From Oligoflexia bacterium (GTDB lineage: Bacteria; Bdellovibrionota; UBA1018; CAIMNF01), in assembly GCA_903858975.1 (NCBI GenBank), contig CAIOKW010000014.1:1-33039 (forward strand): 33,039 nt of DNA. The letters run 5' to 3'. The notes below the pieces were generated by a model. It worked only from the letters and a program-made list of their open reading frames with translations, was not told the origin of the DNA and made no database searches. This document shows, piece after piece, positions 1-6,014 of this stretch (its first letter is position 1; each line of letters begins with the position of its first letter). Made by a program: the position numbers and the translations under genes.

Positions 1-791
1 TGGGCATACTGTCGATTGAGGAGTGTGGTCGTGCTAAAAAATGGGACTCCAAGTCTTAACCAGTAGACCTGTAAAATCAAAAACAAACCAAAATAGAGTA
101 CCCCCAAACCCACGGGCGCTCGGCCCGAGTGAAGGGCGCCCTCGAGGGGGATCACACTCCCCAAAATAATCAAGAACGCCATCAAAATAAGACCCAATTG
201 GCTTCCCGAGTACTTTGGAATCAACACCATCCAATCGCTCATGAAAATAGACCCGAGCAAGTGGGTTGCCAGAACATAAAACAGGGAGAGGACCACCGCC
301 CAAACCCCAAACATCAGCGTTCTTTGTCGGATGAGTCGCACCCAGTTTTGACTCTTTTTAGATTCAATTAAAATGAGGCTGGTGGAACAGAAGTACATCC
401 CAAGAGCCGCACCCAGAAAGAGGACTAGATTATTTGCCTGAAACAAAATCGAAATAAAGAGAGCATTAAACACAAGAAAGAGACTTGTATTTTGCTGATC
501 ACGAACGCTCAATTCCCGGTGGAAATAAAACAAGAGCCCAAAAATTGCTAGGGACCCAAGTGAAAGCAAGCGTCCAAAATAAGACAAGGAATCTGAATAG
601 AGAACCTGAAGTGGGGATTCAAAAAATGCAAGATCCGTTCTAAACGTGAAATAAACGAGTATCGCAGCAATCGCGGGGGAAAGAATCAGTGCCAAGGCCT
701 TCAGGCTCAGCACTCGAAAATTGACAACGACGAGAGATACAAACAAACACCCGATCAAACTAATTTCGGGCAGCCAATTTAATAGAGTCAC
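1..791 (-). CDS. nuoN: NuoN-like antiporter-type membrane subunit (partial)
   Basis: This ORF is missing from the ORF track because it starts with GTG and runs off the left edge; about 263 codons are visible. The GTG overlaps the TGA of the preceding nuoM-like gene (GTGA). The N-terminus (MTLLNWLPEISLIG) resembles NuoN, and at least seven hydrophobic segments follow. A stretch ending in NNLVLFLG matches the NuoN segment usually written as a-D-L-l-t-l-f-l-G-l-E, but Ala and Gly stand where the conserved Glu is expected. It is the last gene of the Nuo-like operon in canonical order. Assignment rests on position, topology and by-eye similarity. The C-terminal part, where further key charges would lie, is outside the window. 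Confidence 0.72.
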   Translation of the reverse strand, partial: MTLLNWLPEISLIGCLFVSLVVVNFRVLSLKALALILSPAIAAILVYFTFRTDLAFFESPLQVLYSDSLSYFGRLLSLGSLAIFGLLFYFHRELSVRDQQNTSLFLVFNALFISILFQANNLVLFLGAALGMYFCSTSLILIESKKSQNWVRLIRQRTLMFGVWAVVLSLFYVLATHLLGSIFMSDWMVLIPKYSGSQLGLILMAFLIILGSVIPLEGALHSGRAPVGLGVLYFGLFLILQVYWLRLGVPFFSTTTLLNRQYA

Positions 792-1771
792 TTGATACCG
801 CCCATCCAATAAAATCCAATTCCTGAACAAATCTGGACTGCCACCACCAACCAGAAACGAACCTTAAGTCGAAGGGTCGCAACTGAAGGCTGGTAACTTT
901 GATACGCAATCAATGTAATGGCTTGTAAGAAATAGCCGGCTAAGAGCACAGAGAGCCAAACGAGATTCAAGGAGATCGCCATTTTAGCCGCGAAAAAAAT
1001 GGCCGTAAAACCAACTAAGCCCGGTAACCCCAAACAAGCTACTTTTGAGAACGCATGATAGCGGGGACCCATTTGAGCTGCAAGTCCCATCAGGGACAGT
1101 GAGCTGACGATCGATACTGAAATTGCGGCAAAGGTCACTTTACCGAGCGCCTCGTTATCAATCATCAAAATAAAGAGCGCAAGTCCAACCCCCGCCAAGG
1201 AAAGATAGATGATCGAGGACTTCATGCGCTGGCGCAAAAAAGCCATCAAGCTTGAATAAATGTAAGTAAAAATTCCGAGCACCGATAGCGCAACGTCCCA
1301 GAGCTGCGCGTTTTCTATTTTCATTTCAGGTCTAATCTTTAAAAGAATCTCAATTCCCACCAGAGATGGAATCACCGCTGCCCCCATAAATGAGGACAGT
1401 GTCAAACGCTCATAATAGCGGTTGAAAAAAAGAACGTGTGGGCCTGTCGGCAATGAAATCAATACTCCCAAGAACATGAGCACGCGAGAAGCTGGCTCAT
1501 CTCCCATCGCCGCCCCCAGAATGGCGCAAAAGATTCCTAGAAAGCTAATAAAGAATTTTTTTTGCACCAAAGGATTACTTGCACGTCTCGCGCCCAAAGT
1601 AGACTGAATGAATGCAACCATGTTTAGAGTTAAAAGCAACAATAGACTCATTGGAATCGACTTTGAAAAGAACACAAGTGCTGCAATCAACACCGACAAC
1701 CAAGATTGAGGCGCTAGGCTCAAGGCCCATGAGGCAGCAACACAAGTACCCAATAAGTTGAGCTCCATCAT
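788..1771 (-). CDS. nuoM: Shortened NuoM-like antiporter-type membrane subunit
   Basis: I choose the ATG at 1771 (start MMELN, 327 aa) rather than the track start at 1816, because GGAGG lies just upstream and the ATG overlaps the stop of the previous gene. The protein is almost wholly hydrophobic with about ten membrane segments. Several blocks align by eye with the proton-antiporter family: KSSIIYLSLAGVG matches the family's l-K-r-l-i-A-Y-S-S-i-s-h-m-G block, and LGLPGLVGF matches a-s-l-G-L-P-g-t-s-G-F. Usual NuoM is about 500 aa, so roughly a third is missing. The segment normally holding the TM7 Lys and the P-L-H-x-W-L-P-D-A motif reads LISLPTGPHVLFF here, with no Lys. It belongs to the Nuo-like operon. 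Confidence 0.72.
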   Translation of the reverse strand: MMELNLLGTCVAASWALSLAPQSWLSVLIAALVFFSKSIPMSLLLLLTLNMVAFIQSTLGARRASNPLVQKKFFISFLGIFCAILGAAMGDEPASRVLMFLGVLISLPTGPHVLFFNRYYERLTLSSFMGAAVIPSLVGIEILLKIRPEMKIENAQLWDVALSVLGIFTYIYSSLMAFLRQRMKSSIIYLSLAGVGLALFILMIDNEALGKVTFAAISVSIVSSLSLMGLAAQMGPRYHAFSKVACLGLPGLVGFTAIFFAAKMAISLNLVWLSVLLAGYFLQAITLIAYQSYQPSVATLRLKVRFWLVVAVQICSGIGFYWMGGIK

Positions 1772-2616
1772 GATAGAAAGCCTCCACGTCCGATGAGAAT
1801 AAAAATACCAACACAAATCATGGTGCCTAAAACCACGTAGAACATTCGGTCAAAACCTGACTCGAGTGAGACCGAAGATGTCGCAGGCTCTCGCCCCTCC
1901 CAAACATCTCGATCTGATATCATCCGTCCACCCACCGTAAGTGCCTTCAACATATTGACTCTAAACGCTCGATAGGTTTTCAAAAATCCTTCATTACGCC
2001 ACTTCACCCATGCAAAGAGAGCCGCCACAATAAACACAAAAGAAGATGCCAGGATTACCAGCGAAGATTCTTCTGCCCACTTCTGAATATCCACATGGAA
2101 TCCAAAAAGGATCGCGAGCGTACAGACTGCCTCTAGGAAGGGCAGAATTTTTTGTTCGTGTTTGGCCTTAGACCATCTCAAGAGCTCTGCTGAAAACCAA
2201 TATACTCCAGCCCCTATGAGTGGAATCTCAAGTTGTTCTGGCTGAGGAAAATACTGTCTAAACAATACCAGTGCAGGAATGGTTCCCAGCATCCCGCCAC
2301 CAAAACTCATCGAAATGAGGATCACTCCCAATAGACCACTAAACTCCCTAAATGGCTCGGGTGAAATCGCTCCCATCATAATCAAAAAGAATCCAATAAA
2401 GTCCTTTAGTTGAATCCAAGCGGAAGCCTTCGAATCAATTCGGTGCCAGAGCACCAGACCCGAAAATAAAATTGCTACGAGCGGCCCATGTAGCAATGAA
2501 CCCAAAAGAACCATGACAAATGGAAGAACCCTGCGCTCCCGAATGAGCCCAATGGCACTAAAAATAAAAAACAAGATTGTCGTCTGATCTAGGCGACTCA
2601 ACTCAAGATTCATCAT
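1768..2616 (-). CDS. nuoL: Strongly shortened NuoL-like membrane subunit
   Basis: The start is placed at the ATG-ATG pair at 2616 (282 aa), 12 bases after GGGGAGG; the track start at 2649 would overlap the previous gene by 47 bases. The position after NuoK and before NuoM predicts NuoL, whose usual length is about 600 aa. A block from GGGMLGTIP to IGAGVYWF aligns by eye with the antiporter core (G-K-s-A-q-f-P-l-h-x-W-L-P-D-A ... a-A-G-V-Y-l), but the Lys and the H-x-W-L-P-D-A motif are absent. The C-terminus has a soluble stretch (residues about 220-255) followed by one final membrane helix, recalling the lateral-helix/TM16 end of NuoL. The identity is inferred mainly from context. Confidence 0.6.
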   Translation of the reverse strand: MMNLELSRLDQTTILFFIFSAIGLIRERRVLPFVMVLLGSLLHGPLVAILFSGLVLWHRIDSKASAWIQLKDFIGFFLIMMGAISPEPFREFSGLLGVILISMSFGGGMLGTIPALVLFRQYFPQPEQLEIPLIGAGVYWFSAELLRWSKAKHEQKILPFLEAVCTLAILFGFHVDIQKWAEESSLVILASSFVFIVAALFAWVKWRNEGFLKTYRAFRVNMLKALTVGGRMISDRDVWEGREPATSSVSLESGFDRMFYVVLGTMICVGIFILIGRGGFLS

Positions 2617-2842
2617 GATCGATTTGAACCTCCCCACGGGAAATGGCAAGTTGCGCCACTGCTAGAATTGCGAACAAAAAGACAGCCGTTGAGATGACGC
2701 TTTCTTCAGAAAAGCGGGCACCCACAATTCCAAGAATCGAGAGCGACACTCGCAATACGGCACCCGCGAAGTCAAGGGCATCGCCCGCAATGAATAAGGT
2801 ATAGAGTGAAAAAGTAAGGAGAAGCACGCCTAGAATAATCAT
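2603..2842 (-). CDS. nuoK: NuoK-like small membrane subunit lacking the conserved glutamates
   Basis: This 79-aa protein has three hydrophobic segments and sits at the NuoK position. Its ATG overlaps the preceding stop (ATGA) and its end overlaps the next gene by 14 bases. NuoK is normally about 100 aa and carries two membrane-buried Glu residues (E36 and E72 in E. coli) that are part of the proton path. Here the S-L-E-L-M-L-N-A region reads VLRVSLSILG, without Glu. The A-A-A-E-A-A-v-G-L region reads AILAVAQLAI, with Gln in place of Glu. It also has a longer acidic tail ending DHDES. By-eye alignment only; topology, size and operon position support the call. Confidence 0.62.
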   Translation of the reverse strand: MIILGVLLLTFSLYTLFIAGDALDFAGAVLRVSLSILGIVGARFSEESVISTAVFLFAILAVAQLAISRGEVQIDHDES

Positions 2843-3198
2843 CGCTTCCTCTTTTCTACCGCAACCCCAACCATCATCGCAGCAGAGAAAAGAGACACCA
2901 CGACCACCAGGGGGAGTAGGGAATCAAAAACAAATGGCTTGTCACTCCCCGTGGCCGGAGTTCCAGCATCCATTAAAAGAGGAGTCAGAGACACGCCCAA
3001 TAACACCGCAAGGACTGCCGCCTTTATTTTCTTTCCTGTCGTGATGGTTTGATCTGAACTACCCAGCAAAAACCTCACGCGAGAATTCTGAAACTGAATC
3101 AAAAGGCTCAACACCAATACTAAGACCCCTAAAAAGGGAACCTTCAAACAGAGAAATGCCGAGACCACTAAAAGGAAAACACCATCAAAAATTCGCAA
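2839..3198 (-). CDS. NuoJ-position membrane protein
   Basis: The track start at 3219 is a TTG. A second TTG at 3198 (about 119 aa) is preferred because GAGGGG lies 9 bases upstream and it removes most of the overlap with nuoI. The protein has about four hydrophobic segments with a charged loop near the middle and a KRKR end. NuoJ is usually 165-200 aa with the conserved Y-V-G-A-i-m-V-L-F-L-F-v helix, which I cannot find. The NuoJ identity therefore rests on its place between nuoI and nuoK and on topology. The start codon and the family assignment are both uncertain. Confidence 0.5.
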   Translation of the reverse strand: MRIFDGVFLLVVSAFLCLKVPFLGVLVLVLSLLIQFQNSRVRFLLGSSDQTITTGKKIKAAVLAVLLGVSLTPLLMDAGTPATGSDKPFVFDSLLPLVVVVSLFSAAMMVGVAVEKRKR

Positions 3199-3199
3199 C

Positions 3200-3592
3200 T
3201 TAAAGGTCCCCTCTACCAAAACTCATTTTAAGATCCTTCACTTCAAACACCGCAGCCTGAACTTCCTTGGTTTGAATGAGAGAATTAGGTTCACAGACCT
3301 CAACGCAAAGACCACAAAAAATACATTTCGAAAAGTCGATGTCGAATCGAGAAACCCAAGGGCGATTGTTTCGCGCATTTACTTTTGCATCTACCTCGAT
3401 GCATGCCGAGGGACACACCTTTACGCAATCTCCACAGCCGGTGCATTTTTCAATTTCATTAAACAGGAGTCCGCGCGCTCGAGCAGGGAAGTCGTCTTTA
3501 CCTCGAGAAGATACCGGATCCGGATAGAACTCGGTGTCGATCTTTCGAGTTTCATTTTTATTGGTGAAATGACCTAAGATTTTCTTAAACAC
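3200..3592 (-). CDS. nuoI: NuoI-like 2x[4Fe-4S] ferredoxin subunit
   Basis: The GTG at 3592 is chosen (130 aa) because GGAGG lies 5 bases upstream; the track start is an upstream TTG at 3610. Two complete 4Fe-4S motifs are visible: CTGCGDCVKVCP (Cys50, 53, 56, 60) and CIFCGLCVEVCEP (Cys90, 93, 96, 100). These correspond to clusters N6a and N6b, which pass electrons toward NuoB in complex I. The length is slightly under the usual 160-180 aa. It overlaps the nuoH stop by 8 bases and sits in the canonical H-I-J order. There is no NuoG in the operon to feed these clusters, so the donor is unknown. Confidence 0.85.
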   Translation of the reverse strand: MFKKILGHFTNKNETRKIDTEFYPDPVSSRGKDDFPARARGLLFNEIEKCTGCGDCVKVCPSACIEVDAKVNARNNRPWVSRFDIDFSKCIFCGLCVEVCEPNSLIQTKEVQAAVFEVKDLKMSFGRGDL

Positions 3593-4382
3593 GCGCCCCT
3601 CCTGGCTCAAAGAGTGCGAAACCTAACATCGCAATCAACCAAAGTACTCCCGTAATCGGGAAGAGATACAGAATGCTGATTCGAAGGAGGTCTTTTTGGT
3701 GGAATCGTGGGAAGTAAATTCCACAGATGCGAAACCCTAGATAGAGAATCGTTGCCTTTAAGTGAAAATCAAAAAAGTATTCTCCGCCGCCCAAGAAGAG
3801 TTTCGCCGTTAGCATGGACCAAACGTAGAACCGCGCAGATTGGAGCCAGCCTTTTTTGTCGAGCATGCCTTGAAAGGGGTGCTCTCCAAAGAGGATCATC
3901 CCAGAAAGCTGAAAGGGAATAACGAACAATAACTGACCAAAATTCCAACTCACACTACTCATGTTCGTTGTTTTAGAAATCGTAAAACATCCAAACAGAC
4001 AAAGAATAGCAATAGCACTTGAAACCGCAAAACGAACCTGCTGCCCATCGGATTCAATTCGCTTCGTAACCTGGTTCTTTCCATGCGCCAAGGCAATGAG
4101 CAAATAACCGCTGACCGCGAGGTAAATAAAAATCAAGTAATCAAAATTGAGTGCGATTAAGCCAACAATTGACAACTGGAATGCATAAAGGATCCAAGTC
4201 GTTTTAGACTCGATGTTTTTAATTTCAAGTCTTGCATCCACCCAGGTTTGCCAAATGAAATTACGAAACGCGATTTGCTTTCCGACTCGAGACTCATGGC
4301 GAGCCACCATTCTTTCGCTCATGGCGTACATCAGAAAAGAAAGTGGAAAAATTGAGATGATGGCTAAAATGGCTGAAATCAT
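3585..4382 (-). CDS. nuoH: Divergent NuoH-like membrane subunit
   Basis: A 265-aa hydrophobic protein with about eight membrane segments; the ATG overlaps the nuoD stop (ATGA). The N-terminus follows the NuoH pattern E-R-x-x-a-R-x-q-x-R-x-G (here SERMVARHESRVGKQ), with G-P-N-R-V-G lost. The C-terminal YFPRFHQKDLLRISILYLFP matches the NuoH block R-a-t-l-P-R-x-R-y-d-q-l-m-x-l-g-W-k. The strongly acidic quinone-site loop of NuoH (P-F-D-L-x-E-A-E-x-E-L) reads HPFQGMLDKKGWLQS, so PF is kept and the glutamates are gone. Usual length is 320-350 aa. NuoH normally forms the quinone chamber with NuoB and NuoD; this copy probably makes the same contacts with altered chemistry. Confidence 0.8.
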   Translation of the reverse strand: MISAILAIISIFPLSFLMYAMSERMVARHESRVGKQIAFRNFIWQTWVDARLEIKNIESKTTWILYAFQLSIVGLIALNFDYLIFIYLAVSGYLLIALAHGKNQVTKRIESDGQQVRFAVSSAIAILCLFGCFTISKTTNMSSVSWNFGQLLFVIPFQLSGMILFGEHPFQGMLDKKGWLQSARFYVWSMLTAKLFLGGGEYFFDFHLKATILYLGFRICGIYFPRFHQKDLLRISILYLFPITGVLWLIAMLGFALFEPGGARV

Positions 4383-5389
4383 CGATCAAGCTCCGGGATA
4401 GACAGCGACAGACTCTCGAGAATGATGGACACATCCTCGAGTGATTCTCCCTCGAGCGCCGGCGCGATTGCATTTTGAATAAGTTCGGACGGGGAGTGAG
4501 TCACCAGTGACTTCACCTTTAAATCTTGATCAAGCGATAGCTTCATTTTCCAAACTCCTCGCGCAGTTTCAAGCTCTAGGTTCGCGTCTCCGCCACGCCC
4601 CTGGCCCAGCGCCTGAAGATGCACGCTGGATTTTCTTTCTACCAAATGAGCCTCGATGGACTGGCTCATTTTCAAACAATGCTTCAGAGAATAAACCAAT
4701 CTCGACTCAACATGGCTTACCCGTCCGTATCGAGTGGTTTCAATCGAAGCCTCGCTGACAAAGCCGCAATCTCCAAGATCCACAATTTGCCCAAGCGTTC
4801 TCATTCGATTTTGAAAGGTATGCGTCCAACAAAAAAGGGCTTCAAGCCTAGCGTAGTCATTTTGGAAAGTCTTCACCCAGGTTTCAAGACGCTCTTGAAA
4901 TCCTTCCGTCAGATCGTAACGTGCGCCCCCTGGAACCAGATAATAGTAACCGTATCGGGAGCCCGTGAGGAGCTCAAGTAGATCAAGGAGAGACTCTCGA
5001 TGCTTTAAAACAGCATGAAATAGAATTTGAATTCCCATTCGATGCGCCATTTTCGCCAAGTATTTCAGCTGAAAATTAATCTCACTCAGATCACTCGTAA
5101 TGTCTCGAATCCACTCGATTCGATCGCTGACTTCCGTTTTTGTAATTTCTTCAACCGCCTCACTGAAGAGCCGATCAAGCAGCAGAGCACTTTCTGGCTC
5201 TAGGCGGCTCACTCTCAATTGAGCATCACGTATGGGTAAACCCTCTACGGTTTTCTCGATCAGGCGGCTAGCGAAACCAAACTGGGTTTCGACTTTTACA
5301 ATACGATCCCCGCTCATTCCTAAGCGAAGCTTCATGGGTCCAGGGAGCCATTCGTGAATAGGTCCAAGCTCAAGTGTTTCTTGAATCAT
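4379..5389 (-). CDS. nuoD: NuoD-like (49-kDa) subunit with altered quinone site
   Basis: A 336-aa soluble protein (usual NuoD about 390-410 aa), started by an ATG overlapping the nuoB stop. The N-terminal GPIHEWLPGPMKLRL aligns with the G-P-x-H-P-x-x-H-G-x-L-R motif, IEKTVEG with the f-E-K-x-x-E-h block, and the C-terminal SLSIPELDR with S-l-D-p-v-m-G-x-v-D-R. In this by-eye alignment the second His of the first motif (His38 of T. thermophilus Nqo4) is Pro. The quinone-contacting Tyr87 also falls on Pro in RLEPES. No NiFe-hydrogenase C-x-x-C ligand pairs are present. There is no separate or fused NuoC. Confidence 0.8.
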   Translation of the reverse strand: MIQETLELGPIHEWLPGPMKLRLGMSGDRIVKVETQFGFASRLIEKTVEGLPIRDAQLRVSRLEPESALLLDRLFSEAVEEITKTEVSDRIEWIRDITSDLSEINFQLKYLAKMAHRMGIQILFHAVLKHRESLLDLLELLTGSRYGYYYLVPGGARYDLTEGFQERLETWVKTFQNDYARLEALFCWTHTFQNRMRTLGQIVDLGDCGFVSEASIETTRYGRVSHVESRLVYSLKHCLKMSQSIEAHLVERKSSVHLQALGQGRGGDANLELETARGVWKMKLSLDQDLKVKSLVTHSPSELIQNAIAPALEGESLEDVSIILESLSLSIPELDR

Positions 5390-5763
5390 TTTTGAACCTC
5401 ACGCAAAGACAAAATTCCATTCATAATCGCTTCGGGGCGGGGCGGACATCCGGTGACATAAATATCTACCGGAATTTTCTCGCTCGAATTCAAGGGGAAC
5501 AAGCCCCCTCCACATGCGCAGGTTCCTACAGCGATGACGTATTTAGGAGCTCGCATCTTTGCATAGAAGCTTTCCACTTCGGTCTGTAGGCTCGCGTTAA
5601 GGGTTCCCTGGATCACTAACAAATTGGCATCCTCTACCTGCTCGGCACGGATGCAACCCAGTCGCTCTAAATCGTAACGACTCGATTCCGTCTGAATCCA
5701 ATCGTCTCCACAGCAAGAGAGTCCAACACGAACGTATTTAAGGGTGGGTTTAAAGGTCTTCAT
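5386..5763 (-). CDS. nuoB: NuoB-like N2 cluster subunit
   Basis: A 125-aa protein with all four N2 [4Fe-4S] ligands of NuoB: the tandem pair in GLSCCGDDW (Cys17, 18), GTCACGGG (Cys82) and VTGCPPRPEAI (Cys106). The S-R-Y-D-L-E-R-L-G and PVDIYV blocks are typical. The N-terminal extension is short, and the loop between the third and fourth ligands is about five residues shorter than usual (24 versus 29). It overlaps nuoA by 14 bases and nuoD by ATGA. In complex I this subunit holds the last cluster before quinone. The redox role looks preserved even though its partners are eroded. Confidence 0.88.
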   Translation of the reverse strand: MKTFKPTLKYVRVGLSCCGDDWIQTESSRYDLERLGCIRAEQVEDANLLVIQGTLNASLQTEVESFYAKMRAPKYVIAVGTCACGGGLFPLNSSEKIPVDIYVTGCPPRPEAIMNGILSLREVQK

Positions 5764-5974
5764 CGGAGTCTTTCTTCAAGTAGTTCTGCGTTGCCAAGAA
5801 GAATGACAAAAAGACTATCATCATGACCAAAATCGCGATTAAATAGGGGATGATCCGAATCTCACTGGAGATGAAAACCGGAAGGGCCATAAGCAGCGGA
5901 ATCCACAAGTAAAGAATCACTTGGGTTATCTGCGTGGTCTTGATCTCAAAGGGCAAAATTCTTTTCGGATCCAT
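5750..5974 (-). CDS. nuoA: Truncated NuoA-like membrane subunit
   Basis: I prefer the ATG at 5974 (MDPKRILPFEIK, 74 aa). The track start at 6073 would lie inside mfd and adds only a polar, non-membrane extension. Two hydrophobic helices are visible, where NuoA has three. The loop P-Y-E-C-G of NuoA seems to be PFEIK here, so its Cys is lost, and the first membrane helix is missing with either start. No clear ribosome-binding site precedes the ATG. It is the first gene of the operon, 40 bases from the divergent mfd start. The identity depends on position and topology. Confidence 0.58.
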   Translation of the reverse strand: MDPKRILPFEIKTTQITQVILYLWIPLLMALPVFISSEIRIIPYLIAILVMMIVFLSFFLATQNYLKKDSDEDL

Positions 5975-6014
5975 TTGTAATGAAAAGGCTACTTGAAAGT
6001 GAAAGGGTGAGTCA

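Noticed and set aside
34-303. Track ORF of 89 aa on the minus strand
   Set aside because: It lies in a different frame from the longer GTG-started NuoN-like frame, which is hydrophobic and family-like. Its sequence is low in pattern and looks like a shadow.
1-5974. The Nuo-like cluster as pseudogenes or as a group 4 NiFe-hydrogenase/Mrp antiporter
   Set aside because: Frames are intact with tight overlaps, which argues against decay. NuoD lacks the paired C-x-x-C nickel ligands of a hydrogenase, and NuoB/NuoI/NuoD presence argues against a plain Mrp antiporter.
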